Shown: positions 42,144-53,169, counted from the stretch's first letter. The stretch is DNA of 64,000 nt from Cordylochernes scorpioides (GCA_030710605.1 CP092871.1:69224294-69288293); one strand, 5' to 3'. Notes: generated by a model not told the origin, from the letters alone. Translations and numbers: made by a program.

Positions 42144-42977
42144 TCTATATATATTAAATTGAATGTCTGTCTGTCTGTCTGTCTGTGTGTCCTCTATGGA
42201 TTCAAAAACCATACATCCAATCGCCGTGAAAATTTGGGATATTATTAGGTGTATCCCCGGAAAGGTTTACGAAAAATAATTTCTTGAATATCTTGAATAT
42301 CCTTAGAGTTATTTGCAGATTTGTATATTTAACTCGCAAGCAGCGCCGCCATTGAGACGGAGATAGGCTTAGTTTGCTGCTTCTGATGACCTTGGGTCAT
42401 CGTGTGAGTCACAGCATGATGCTACAAAAACACTCTCTCTGGGGATTTTACAGCGTCGACAACCTGTAAGATTGCCTCTCTCATATATTATACTTTAAAC
42501 ATCTGCTTAATTAAAGCATTTTTCATTTGAAAGAGACTGCTCTCTTAACCCCCTTTAGACAACATTAAATGATATCCCGTGTCGATGATTTTGTAATGTA
42601 TAGAATTAGGAAATACAAAATTCGGGATGACACGGCACACAGGGACCGGGAAAAAATGATCACTTTATCGAGAGATTCACGACCATTATTTTATTCAACT
42701 TATCGAGTATTTATCAAGGGACCGGGAAAATATGTTCACTAGATAAAACGATGATTTTGTAATGTAGAAAATTATGAAAGACAAAATTCAGGATGACACG
42801 GCACACAGGGACCGGGAAAAAATGTTCACTTTATCGAGAGATTCACATTTACGAGTTTCAAATTATCAAAATATATCTCTTTTTTTTATAAGTTTATAGA
42901 GAATTGTTTTAACAAATGTTCGTTAGACAAACCTTTACTCGGGTAAAACCTCGGGCGAAGCCGGGTACGTCCGCTAG
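42144..42977 (+). mobile_element. Non-autonomous Helitron
   Basis: Starts TCTATATATATTAAATTG after an A and ends CTAG before a T, with a GC-rich hairpin (CGGGCGAAGCCGGG) just upstream of the 3' end. These TC...CTAG ends with A/T target are typical of Helitrons. It has no Rep/helicase. Two direct internal repeats (about 42583-42690 and 42752-42848) share GACACGGCACACAGGGACCG, and carry a stretch resembling family M (gtagaaaattaggaa). Confidence 0.85.
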
Positions 42978-42999
42978 TGTCTTAATAAAGGTTTTTGTG

Positions 43000-43850
43000 T
43001 ATATCTATGTGTATGCAAGATTTCGGCACAGCTACAAAATAGTACAAAATTGATATATTTTAATCCAGGATTTATTTATTTATTTTTCAATTTAAAGCGC
43101 TATGTCACCCTAGGGACACTTGCGCTGTCATACATGTATGCCTAGGATAAAGAGAGAAAAATTTTAAAAAACATTACCATCAAATATTTACATCAAAATT
43201 GTTCATTATCATTATTTTTAAAAGAGAAGAGAAAAAAATATTCAAGAGTTTAAGCATTCTAAGGACAAATAAAGCTCTTAAATCTTAACGAGAAAAGAGA
43301 ACTGTGTACAAAAGAAAGAAATACTTGGCAATATCTACAATATTCGGCTCCTTGGAAATCTTGTTTTTGGTTTTGAAACTTTTTTCTGGCCTCTCTGATG
43401 AATTTTTAGAGGGTTATTTATTTTCTTTCTTCTATTTTCCTTCATTTGGATAAAGTTGATAGTTGTGCACAACCCTTATAGGATTTACCTATGTTCAAAA
43501 CTTCACATATGTGCATAAGTGGCAGCATGTAGAAAGAAACAATTAGAATTGTCAAGACGGCCATTGTCTCCAACGTTGTCCCAGATGTCGCAAGAGAAAT
43601 CTGTCCTGAATTGATAACTAAGCCCTCTCATATCGAGATCTATTTTTTCCAATACCAGAAGGTCAAAGAATATTCCTAACTATATCCATATAAAATTTTT
43701 CTCATGCGTCTATCAACGTGACAATTCAAAAAAAGATTAACAAACATTTCTCTTGTCCATTCACAATGAGAGCCTTGTCTAGGTGTACTGCCAATTCTAC
43801 AGTTGAACAGAAAAACTGAGAATATTGTTAAAAATATAATAATAATATAA
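43000..43850. other. No gene recognised
   Basis: AT-rich. A short GC-richer string (GCGCTATGTCACCCTAGGGA) near 43098 may be an old repeat. Confidence 0.35.
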
Positions 43851-43862
43851 CTATTATATATA

Positions 43863-43960
43863 TGTTTAACGGAAAGATTTAACAACGGAAACAAACTTAT
43901 AAATCGGCTTTTACATGTCATACACTTGTGGTTGCATTGTTAAATCTTTCCGTTAAACAT
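43863..43960. repeat. Short inverted repeat
   Basis: TGTTTAACGGAAAGATTTAA and its complement at 43938-43960 flank about 50 bp. Confidence 0.75.
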
Positions 43961-44050
43961 TGAAGTGAAAACATCTCAAAATTAAAAATATACACTTCCT
44001 TCATTTTGTTTCTCTCTATTTACTCTTAATTGTTTTCTATATATACACAT

Positions 44051-44208
44051 ACTCATGGACAAAACTTAAGGAAGTGAAAAATCTTTAATTTCGCCAGTCA
44101 TTTTTTGGGGGGGGGGGGGGATTTTGTTGACAGAGGCAATTTTGTTCACACTTAGTTATCTCTTGTGTCTTTAATAAAGGTCACTGTAATATCTTTCAGA
44201 ATTATCCC
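44051..44208 (+). repeat. MITE family P copy, 3'-truncated
   Basis: ACTCATGGACAAAACTTAAG at the left, then AATAAAGGTCACTGTAATAT; stops after ATCTTTCAGAATTATC. Contains a G12 run. Confidence 0.75.
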
Positions 44209-45122
44209 AATTATTTTCAGTAAAGTTATGTAAATATGAATGAGTACGAGTTAAAGTCAATGCATACTTGTTTTTAAAAATATTTATCTATATTCAGTCC
44301 CCACACTAACTTTTTAAAAGCTCTAACCTTCCTCCATATATGTCTGTTTGTCTGTTCACAAATCTTTTAATCAATTTATAATATACTTACAGAGCATCTA
44401 GAAGCCTAATATTTGATACACCTTCTCAAACCTGATGACAATGTAAGTTGACAAAATTTCAGACTTTTGGGTCACAGAGTGGTTGCACACAAATTCATTA
44501 ATTTCTATTATTACTTTTAAATTATGGGATTGATTTTTGTATATTATTCTTCTTTCTTATTTCCACTCAATCATATTAGGGTATCAAGCCTGTAGAACGT
44601 GGCAACCATCATGACTGGGTGAAGTAGAATGCGTCTGAATTTGTCATTAAGACTGTTAGCAATACTCAGTGGCTAAGTCGGCTCCAAAAGAAATGGCCGC
44701 CTCTGACATGAGGAACAGACACCATATGCAGCCGCTCCTAACATGAAGTACAACTCATCCTGTATCCCTGGATCAGGAGTCCTTACAGGGTACTATCAGC
44801 CGGGCCAGCTGAGCCCAGGTTTTTAAGCGATCTTGTTACTGCTCCCCCTCCTCTTTTTTACAGTGCACCTAGAAGTCTAAAATTATTTACATATGTTCAA
44901 TCCTGATGATGTTGCAAGTTGACAAAATTTCGGTTTACTGGGTGGTCAGGATAGTCGGCAATTGTTGAAACTAGTTTGCATGGTTTTTTGCATAGTTTAT
45001 TGCATGTTTTTTTTGCATAGTTTTTGTATAGGTTTTCCGCGTGTTTTTCGTTTTAGAAAGATTCATTTGTTTAGGTTTGATTTTTGTAGTATTTATGTGG
45101 TTTGGTCACGTGCTTGGGACCC

Positions 45123-45130
45123 TATAAAAA
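45123..45130 (+). promoter_or_regulatory. Possible TATA box
   Basis: TATAAAAA in a GC-richer setting (GGGACCCTATAAAAAG) about 155 bases before a 76-codon ORF. The surrounding 44980-45230 block could be a solo LTR or promoter; unproven. Confidence 0.3.
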
Positions 45131-45223
45131 GAAAGGCGCAGCCAGAGGAAGTAGAGTCTGCCGAGTAGGAGAAGAGAAGACGGGCGCGCGCTGTAGGAGT
45201 CTGCAGATTAGGAGAGCGGAGCA

Positions 45224-46698
45224 AGTATTTAAGTCAGAAACTTTCTAGACAGCTGTGTTAGATTGTATACAGTCATCACATGAGAGCTCTGAATGTTGAC
45301 AGCTGCAATAATGAAGTCTGTGTGTGCCTGCCTACAGCCATTATTGTCCTCGACAATCCCCGACCTGGACCTGACGACCAAAGACACGCTCAATTCCGCA
45401 GGACTCTGAGGACTTATCTTGGATGGAATGGATCCTCACACCTAGGACCTCCTGATACTGAGGACCTGCAGGATTGTTTCAGTCCACACCACTGGACAGC
45501 CACGGTCTAGATGGAACTGTCGGACCTCCCTCCATATGGACCACGTGAGTAACAACGTCAACATCTCACACACCAGACACATGGCCACAGTTTTACATTC
45601 GAGCATTCAATGTAAACATTTAGTGGACACATTAGGAAGAAGGTGAATATATCAATGGCAGAAATCTCCTAGGTAAAGCTTTTCCTTCGATAAATTATTA
45701 AATGTTTCTTAATATTAAAATGATATAATTTTAATAAAATATATTTTTTTCGAAACTATTATAGACGAGTATGATTCTTTTAAAAATTAAATAATATATA
45801 CTGCCCTTACTGCAATGGAAAAATTAATGGGAAGGCCTGGGTCATCAGTGGTGAACCTTCCCAGCGGTTTCGCCAGTTTAATCTACCATATCGCTGTTAT
45901 ATTGCATTTTTCGATCTTCCTTTTATAGTGATACTGATACTAGACTCTTGGAATGAGTATTTTAGATGAATTATGGACATAAGCTTTGAGGACAGTAGAA
46001 TTACATATAATTATCAATATATATAATGCTTCGAGAAAGATTAAACTGGCGAAACCGCTGGGAAGGTTCACCACTGATGAACCAGGCCCTCCCATTAATT
46101 TTTCCATTGCAGTAAGGGCAGTAGATATTATTTAATTTTTAAAAGAATCATACTCGTCTATAATAGTTTCGAAAAAAATATATTTTATTAAAATTATATC
46201 ATTTTAATATTAAGAAACATTTAATAATTTATCAAAGGAAAAGCTTTACCTAGGAGATTTCTGCCATTGATATATTCACCTTCTTCCTAATGTGTCCACT
46301 AAATGTTTACATTGAATGCTCGAATGTAAAACTGTGGCCATGTGTCTGGTGTGTGAGATGTTGACGTTGTTACTCACGTGGTCCATATGGAGGGAGGTCC
46401 GACAGTTCCATCTAGACCGTGGCTGTCCAGTGGTGTGGACTGAAACAATCCTGCAGGTCCTCAGTATCAGGAGGTCCTAGGTGTGAGGATCCATTCCATC
46501 CAAGATAAGTCCTCAGAGTCCTGCGGAATTGAGCGTGTCTTTGGTCGTCAGGTCCAGGTCGGGGATTGTCGAGGACAATAATGGCTGTAGGCAGGCACAC
46601 ACAGACTTCATTATTGCAGCTGTCAACATTCAGAGCTCTCATGTGATGACTGTATACAATCTAACACAGCTGTTTAGAAAGTTTCTGACTTAAATACT
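45224..46698. repeat. 1.47-kb near-perfect palindrome
   Basis: Arms run from 45224 (AGTATTTAAGTCAGAAAC) inward and from 46698 inward; matched points at 45224/46698 and 45749/46173 have the same sum, so I see no net length change between the arms. Each arm contains the same 76-codon ORF (45280-45510 plus, 46412-46642 minus; identical) and a family F half ending at TTTCGAAACTATTATAGACG. The centre (about 45910-46030) is not symmetrical. The ORF (MRALNVDSCNNEVCVCLPTA at its start) resembles nothing I know. Confidence 0.88.
45815..46130. repeat. Two family F core motifs facing each other
   Basis: Minus copy: CTGGCGAAACCGC, TGGGAAGG, TTCACCACTGATGA, CCCAGG, CCTTCCCA. Plus copy: the same with ACCAGG and CCCTCCCA. 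They form the inner part of the palindrome. Confidence 0.75.
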
Positions 46699-47059
46699 CT
46701 ATTCAGCATGTGTCACTCTAAGTGGATAAAACGCTGTTAATTTGACTATGATGTTTATTTCTTTGATATATAAATGCGTTTCCCACTTGGTTTTATTTAA
46801 GCCTCCTCTGAATGTGATAGATTTGTTAAAAGGGAAACAGGAACTAATCGTTTAGGAAAAAAGTGATTCGTATTTAGATGAATCCTGTTTGAATTCTGTT
46901 TCGTTTTGTCTGTAATTTTAATAAAAAAAGTGAAAGATGATTGTGTGTCAAACAAAGTAGTAACAGAACGAATACAACAAGAGATACCATGATTTCATTG
47001 TTATTTCTCCGTGGACTACACACATACAACTTTAACTACACATAATTACCCGTTTCATG

Positions 47060-47320
47060 ATTTTTCAGGATGCCTTAAATGACCAATTTTTTTGGTCGTT
47101 GAGGTACAGCTTGCACCACGCTGATGAGGGCCAACAGCCCGAAACGCGTCCGTGGTTAGCTTTTCATGATTAATCAAGAATGGGTATTTGGCCAATTCTG
47201 GAATAATTAAAAATCAACGAGAATAGTTGATATTTATTCCGATAGATGGCGCAAGCCATCAGCAACTTTCTGTTGCACGATAAGGAGATGCCTTTTTTCA
47301 TACATACAAAACCATATTTA
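47060..47320 (+). repeat. Hammerhead repeat family A copy (plus orientation)
   Basis: Hammerhead 47107-47162 followed by GATTAATCAAGAATGGGTAT, CGATAGATGGCGCAAGCCAT and GTTGCACGATAAGGAGATGC. The distal part recurs at 52850-53030. Confidence 0.75.
47107..47162 (+). ncRNA. Hammerhead ribozyme, family A, intact
   Basis: Proximal stem I ACCACG (47115-47120) pairs CGTGGT (47151-47156); distal AGCT/AGCT adds four pairs across an internal loop. Core CTGATGA 47121-47127, stem II GGGC/GCCC with CAACA loop, GAA, stem III ACGCGT (47144-47149), cleavage base C at 47150. Every conserved position fits a type I hammerhead. Confidence 0.92.
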
Positions 47321-47522
47321 ATTTTTATGAATTTGGAACTTAATGTGATTTAATATTTAAATTAGACCATTGCCGACTATCTCGACCACCCAGTAAACCG
47401 AAATTTTGTCAACTTGCAACATCATCAGGATTGAACATATGTAAATAATTTTAGACTTCTAGGTGCACTGTAAAAAAGAGGAGGGGGAGCAGTAACAAGA
47501 TCGCTTAAAAACCTTTAATTTT

Positions 47523-47600
47523 TAAAAGAATCATACGCGTCTATAATAGTTTCGAATTTTTTAAACATATGGCGCGCTAATGCATCAAAATATATTTTTA
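47523..47600. repeat. Family F terminal fragment
   Basis: AAGAATCATACGCGTCTATA then ATAGTTTCGAA and GGCGCGCTAATGCATC, the outer flank seen also near 22960, 24005 and 52150. Confidence 0.65.
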
Positions 47601-50150
47601 ATACTATATTTATTAATGAATTGGTTTATATAAAATAAAAATTTGATCATTTGAGTATAACAATGGAATAAAAACTAAATTTCAGTTAAAATTTATATTT
47701 TTTCTTTATAAATATGACCCTCTATCCATAAGTGATTTTCTATAAATATATATTTTAAATTCATATAATACAAATTTCAAAGGAAAAACTGATATTTTAA
47801 ATCATCACTTTGTAAATGAAACAAAAAAAAATGATTTTAAAATATCCTAATTCATATCATAGTAATTTGAAGAAAAAAATATTCATTGATACATCGTAAA
47901 ATTTTTATTGAAATTTGAACATGGTTTCCATAAAACAAATGCAATTAATTCTATCTCTCTTTTGTATAAAGACAAAATAAGACAAAAATAAGTTATTCAA
48001 CAAAATATAATCAACTAAACAATATAATTATTTAAAAAATAAAGAAAAAGAATAAAAATATTTCTTTGAAAATTAAAAAATATATATGAGGAATTATGAG
48101 ACAAAATTTGATATAATTCAATATTTACTAATAACGAGAAAATACTGACGCAAAAATTTAGAAGAGAAAGAAAGACGCAATAAACACACATCAAAACAAT
48201 TATTACAATCTTCAAAGTGAATTTAAATACCAATATGTTGAAGAATGCAGGTAAGAATTCTTATGATCACCCTGACAATCATACCGAAGACAATTAAACC
48301 AGATGAATCCAACTCTTGTATCAATCTCAGATGTCAACTCTGGTGTCGCCTCTCTACTGATGAGGGCCACAATGTCAGCTGGACAGCTTCTTCATCACCA
48401 AATCTTGATACACCGTCAACCAACCAGAAGTTGGATAAATATCACGTGATATGAACTGGCCCTACTGATTGGTTGGATTGATAGAAATCAACATGACGCC
48501 TATTGAGCTTCTTATTGCCCAATCTTGATATTCTTTAAGAAATCTCTTCCACATATTTCTGCACTAAATGTATCTAACTTTGACCATCCCATATGCTGAG
48601 ATAGCAACAACTATCATCAGGATAGTAGAAGCTCTAACTCAGCTCTGTTATATTTAAGGAAGTAAAATCTCCCTATCTCAGTCAAGTGGATTTAAATTGA
48701 AACGGAATACCATTCTGATGACACAACAAAAAAATAATTAACATTTATTTAAAAAATTAAAAAGTGCTATTGGTAATCTAAGCTAGACATAAGCATAACC
48801 TTTAGAAAATTGTGGCTAAAAAATAATAGTTTGTAAATATTAAACACCCGGGTAAAATTTTACTAAAAATAATCAGAGAAAACACTAAATGATGTGTGAT
48901 CATAATTAAAAACCAATTTAGTTATATTTTAAAGATACGCGTATATAGCGGCTTCAGCCATAAATATTTTAATATATTAATTTTAAATTAATTTATATAA
49001 AAATATTTTAACCATTTCACAATTTTTGAGATATTCTTACGTAGTTTATTATATAACTTGAAGAAATGCGAAATTGAATTTAGAGTTTGTAGGTTTTTCT
49101 GAGGTTCTTGGAGTAATCTGATGTCTTGGGTTGCTGATTAGAACTGCTCCATTAATGGGTTGGTTTAACAAAAATTGTAACGAACTTCTTTGTTATAGTT
49201 GGAAGCTCTTCTTGTGAACATTGAGAGCTTTTCTAATTTAGGTATAATAGATAACTTACAAACCGCTTGAATGCCAAGGAATAAAAAGGGACTCGGTGAC
49301 AATAGCAATCTGTTGACCATAAAGTCTGAATTCTAGGCTGTTGTGTGTAACAGACGTTCCAGATGGAGAGCCGTGACTTCCCTGTGTTCCAGCTCTACTA
49401 ACGACGTTGTTGCAGGATCTAGCTAGTGTTAGACAGTAGCTATTGACAGCGGGGCGGGTTTTAGCGCTTACACTCCTGTGGTGATCATAGCAGGGGCTGT
49501 GGTCATTTACCATTCCACGTTGGGCGGGAGGATCCACTACTTTAACCCTGTGTCACATAACGTGGATTGGTACTCAACTTCTCCTCCGGCAGCTTGGCTC
49601 GCTCCACAGACCCAGGACTAGGTACTGATTACTAGTCTGCTGGTTCTGGCGCAAAACTCCGATGGGAGGCCTCGCGTGTGACGTTAAGTCCGGCTTTCAG
49701 CGTTGGCAGTGTCAGCAGTTCTGTCTTCGGTCTCTAGTCCGCTCCATTCAACTTTGTTGTCCAATAGTGAACTCAACGAGTTCATCGAGTTGTCGGAATT
49801 GGGAAGTTGGGTTCAGGGGTGTAGCAATACATGACGGTGTGTATAGTCTACCTCTAACCCCCTCTGTGCTATGTATCTAGATATCACGTGGAGCCCTCAC
49901 CGTGTCTAGTTAACATTTAGGTAAATATCTTTCTTTAAGCTCCCTCCTTAGGTCACCGAGTCCCTTCTTTATAACTTGGGCTTCACGCGGTTTCAACTAT
50001 ATTTTGGAGTTATAGGAATCAATAACCCTTCCTTAATTATAATTTATAAATGCAGTATTATATTTTTAAAACTTTTTTATAATCAGTATAAAAATTGAAA
50101 CTTTCTTTAATCAGTATTATATAGAATATCATCATTAATTTGGCACCTTC
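47601..50150. other. No gene recognised
   Basis: 47600-49250 is very AT-rich with short ORFs of no character. 49250-49930 is GC-richer, with ORFs 49256-49537 and 49662-49880 that match nothing I know; it may be an old repeat or a regulatory block. Confidence 0.4.
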
Positions 50151-50155
50151 TATAT

Positions 50156-50334
50156 ACAGTTAAACCTGTCTATAGTGCCCCCTTTTGGGACTCACCAAAA
50201 TAGGGTGCTATAGAGAGGGGGTGCTATAGACAGGTCACTTTTAATGTAAATCGCATCGTACTACGTATTCAAAATCGGGCGCTATAGAGAGGAAGGCGCT
50301 CTTTAGAGGGGGTGCTATAGACAGGTTTAACTTT
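50156..50334. repeat. MITE with pogo-like ends
   Basis: CAGTTAAACCTGTCTATAGT at the left and CTATAGACAGGTTTAACT at the right are inverted, beside TA. Interior motifs GGTGCTATAGAGAGGGGGTG repeat within it. Confidence 0.8.
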
Positions 50335-50399
50335 ATATATATATCGCTGAAATATATAAATATATTTTAACGCTACTCTTTTTCATTCTAATATATATA

Positions 50400-50770
50400 A
50401 GAAACTTGAACTATTTTTGACGTGTATGATTCTTTAAAAAATAAATCAATTTTCAACTGCTCTTATTACAATGATAAAATAATGGGAGAGCTTATCTCAT
50501 CATTGGTGAACCCTCCCAGTGGTTTCGCCAGTTTAATCTAACATGCCGCTGTAATATTGCATTCCTTTTGGTTTTCTTTTTATAGTGATACTGATTCTAG
50601 ATTCTTGGAGAGTGTATTTTAAATGAACTATGGACATAAGCTTTGAGGAGAGTATAAATACATATAATGATAAATATATAATATGCTTCGAGCATTGCTC
50701 TTCCGCAAATGCATCGTATAAATATTGTGTTTTAAAAATACTTTTACTTGCATTTGCGGAAGAGGAATGC
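50400..50770 (-). repeat. Fold-back family F copy with terminal palindrome
   Basis: Minus strand GGCGAAACCACTGGGAGGGT with ATGATGA (core changed). It continues into GGACATAAGCTTTGAGGAG and a palindrome around 50690-50775 (ATGCTTCGAGCATTGCTCTT, GCAAATGCA and inverse). Confidence 0.65.
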
Positions 50771-50800
50771 TCGAAGCATATTATATATTTATTATTATAT

Positions 50801-50995
50801 AAAGAGACAAAGGTCGTCTCTCCCGTCAAAATAGACGTCAAAACTAGACGCCATCTATTGACCGTCACCGCAAACTTGCCAAACTGGTGTTGTGACTTTG
50901 TCACCGACCCGAGGCCGCTAGTTTGCGGTGACGGTCAATAGATGGCGTCTAGTTTTGACGTCTATTTTGACGGGAGAGGCGACCTTTGTCTCTTT
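50801..50995. repeat. 195-bp fold-back element
   Basis: Arms of about 78 bp (AAAGAGACAAAGGTCGTCTC; CGTCAAAACTAGACGCCATC; GACCGTCACCGCAAACTTG) are near-perfect inverted copies. A fragment of the family also joins the mariner remnant at 21690-21715. Confidence 0.87.
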
Positions 50996-51082
50996 AGATC
51001 AATATCCTCCCGGCAAAATTTCCATTTATTATTATATGTATTTCTACTGTCCTCAAAGCTTATGTCCATATATTTATTGTAT

Positions 51083-51133
51083 CATGTTTTCTCCTGTAAA
51101 AGGGCTTCCATGCCCGAAAGCTATAGAGATATG
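51083..51133 (+). ncRNA. Hammerhead-like RNA, variant core (CTGTAAA)
   Basis: Stem I TCTC/GAGA, then distal CAT/ATG across an internal loop; core CTGTAAA; stem II GGGC/GCCC with TTCCAT loop; GAAA; AGCT. Structure is complete, but the core departs at A6, U7 and G8. Confidence 0.5.
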
Positions 51134-51217
51134 AATTAAATTATTTAAAAAGAAACTTATCCCTGGAAACCTGATGATTTCACCTTTAATATTTATAGAA
51201 GGGATTATTTTATTGAC

Positions 51218-51526
51218 CTTTTTTTGCTTATCCCTAGTACACGTGGTACAGGCCATGATAATCATGGTAGTTAGAAACAGGCGACTACTTTTACTGTAAG
51301 TGCACCACATGTCGACACACGTTAAAATCAGTTCGACTTTACACTTACTAATGTGCCAGAGCCCCGTTTGATTACTCGCACTCAGTGTTGGGGTTGGACT
51401 TTTTCAAAAATCAGTGACCATTGGAGTATTTTTTTATTATCAGAAACAAGTGCCCAATGTGGGAATCGAACGCGGGTCGTAGCGGTCGCAAACCAACGGT
51501 TTAGACCATCCTTCCTCCGACCCTCA
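51218..51526 (-). mobile_element. tRNA-Glu-like SINE, copy 5
   Basis: Minus-strand head GGGTCGGAGGAAGGATGG, GGTTTGCGACC, B box GCGTTCGATTCCC; body as in the other copies. A short ATTGA occurs at both flanks; duplication uncertain. Confidence 0.82.
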
Positions 51527-51535
51527 TTGAAAATA

Positions 51536-51728
51536 TATTGCCACGTGGAAAATTAGGGAAGACAAAAACTTCAGGAGGAGACAACAATTTATTTCAGGCA
51601 AGGACTAACTATGAATACTAAACAAAAGATAAGCCACGAAGGAAATTTACAGAGTAGCAAAATATAAACATAAAAATGACCACTCTGTTAATAAAAATAA
51701 TAAAATTAATAAATACTTGGTTACAATA
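51536..51728 (+). repeat. MITE family M copy 4
   Basis: TATTGCCACGTGGAAAATTA at the left, TTGGTTACAATAT at the right; very close to copy 1. Confidence 0.78.
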
Positions 51729-51959
51729 TTCTTCAAAACACCTTTAAATCCTCCGTTGTATATATTTCGGATAGGTCGCGGCAGTCTTCAATCAGTGCTG
51801 AGGAATGGAATGAACTCTAATCAAAACGATCAATGGTATTCTCGGCAGTATGAGACAGATGAAAGTTGATCTACTGGATGCGGGTTGATCTAGAACACAG
51901 ACAACTTCCCGCTGTGATAAAATGTCGAGGAGGTTAAGAGGATACCTGACTAATAGAGC

Positions 51960-52035
51960 TATAACGGTAGATTAAAACCGCTGGGAGGGTTCACCACTGA
52001 TGACCCTCCTATTATATTTCCCATTGTAGTAAAGA
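51960..52035 (+). repeat. Fold-back family F copy (deleted)
   Basis: ACGGTAGATTAAAACCGCTG then GGAGGGTTCACCACTGATGA; the CTGGCGA segment is missing. Confidence 0.6.
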
Positions 52036-52042
52036 TAGTTTT

Positions 52043-52146
52043 TCAAATTACAAAACTATTTTAGACGCGTAATATTATTTTTAAAATAAAACAATTGTTT
52101 TATTTTAAAAATAATATTACGCGTCTAAAATAGTTTTGTAATTTGA
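52043..52146. repeat. Perfect 104-bp palindrome
   Basis: Symmetrical about 52094/52095 (ACAATTGT) with no mismatch that I can find. The arms carry AAAACTATTTTAGACGCGTA, a relative of the family F ends. Confidence 0.9.
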
Positions 52147-52149
52147 TAA

Positions 52150-52680
52150 CAGATGGCGCGCTAGTGCATCGAAAGATAGTTTTGTTTTATTTATTTTTCA
52201 ATTTTCGCTACACGATACTAATTATTACAGATAACTTCATTAAATCAACTTCCATCATTGATTAACATATTGTAAATAAATACCTTGCGATATTTCTTCT
52301 ATCTGCTTATGTTGTTGCTTATTTGTTTAATGGATATGTTTATTCAATGCTCTTTTTCTTAATTGTTTATTTTCATTTTTTTTTTTTAATCATAATTATA
52401 ATTCTGTTACCTACTCTACTACAATATGAATTATTGTAAATAGTTTCACGCGCAATTATCCAGATCGGATATAGCCTTTCTTGTTTGCAACTGGTAAATA
52501 ATAAGTTTCGCTAAAATAGGTACAATTATAAACATCTTTGTCAATTCTTTCTTATAATCGCCTACTATCCTCTCAAATGAAACAATTTCTTGATGTTCTC
52601 ACTACGATGGAATATGGATTTCTTTAAATACTCACTAAGTAAGTGTTAGATATAAAGGAGACCATCACAATATTTGGAGC
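52150..52680. other. No gene recognised
   Basis: AT-rich; a LINE-3'-like phrase (cgcaattatccagatcgg) near 52450 matches 7350. Confidence 0.35.
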
Positions 52681-52689
52681 GATCTGGTT

Positions 52690-52765
52690 GATAAAGCTGA
52701 TGAAACTGCTGGGAGGGTTCACCACTGATGGTCATCCCAATATTTTGACATCGCAGTAAGATCCA
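52690..52765 (+). repeat. Fold-back family F copy
   Basis: AGCTGATGAAACTGCTGGGA then GGGTTCACCACTGATGGTCA; diverged in the outer stem. Confidence 0.6.
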
Positions 52766-52849
52766 TAGGTTAAGATTCCATAAATTAGAATGGAACTTCT
52801 AAGTTCTTCAAGGGATCTACCAGAATAAGTAACAATCTTAGAAGATTGC

Positions 52850-53030
52850 AACTGAAATTTGCTGATGGCTTGCGCCATCTATCGGAATAAATATCAACTA
52901 TTCTCGTTGATTTCTAATTATCCTAGAATTGGTTAATTACCCATTCTTGATTAATCAAGAAAAGCTAACCAAAGCCATCAGCAACTTTCAGTTGCACGAT
53001 AAGGAGATGCCTTTTTCATAATTTATGCAC
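52850..53030. repeat. Family A body without ribozyme
   Basis: Inverted joining of two family A bodies: GCTGATGGCTTGCGCCATCT at the left and GCCATCAGCAACTTTCAGTT at the right, meeting at AGAAAAGCTAACC where the hammerhead should follow. Confidence 0.65.
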
Positions 53031-53169
53031 CTTATCCCAGTACAATATCACATTTGTGCTATTTTTTCACAATCTTAGAAGATATTACGCCAGAAGATCA
53101 GATCAAGATAAGGAATGTTCAAATGAATCACAAAATATTCGAAAAACGCAATATGTTTCTTTATTGCGA

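Larger units (their letters stand above)
44826..47512. repeat. Outer inverted repeat around the large palindrome
   Basis: 44826-44960 and 47367-47512 are inverted copies (CGATCTTGTTACTGCTCCCC, ATGTTCAATCCTGATGATGT). Its centre (about 46169) differs from that of the inner palindrome, so two inversion events are nested. Confidence 0.75.

Noticed and set aside
44423-44462. CTGATGA followed by a hairpin and AAAATTTC (also 44905-44945 and its inverse at 47395-47440), possible hammerheads
   Set aside because: The GAAA is AAAA, stem II is weak and stem I is short; three copies agree, but all look inactive or unrelated.
45280-45510. 76-codon ORF as a host gene
   Set aside because: It lies in a palindromic repeat and has no recognisable domain; identity of the two copies follows from the palindrome.
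48355-48385. CTGATGAGGGCCACAATG, hammerhead-like start
   Set aside because: No GAAA follows a stem II, and stem I cannot form.
48580-48625. Minus-strand CTGATGATAGTTGTTGCTATC
   Set aside because: A TAG/CTA hairpin follows the core word, but GAAA is absent.
50630-50650. GGACATAAGCTTTGAGGA (family F) as a stem-II-deleted PLE hammerhead
   Set aside because: Its complement resembles GTCC-GAAAGCTTATGT of the PLE, but the likeness is short and could be chance.
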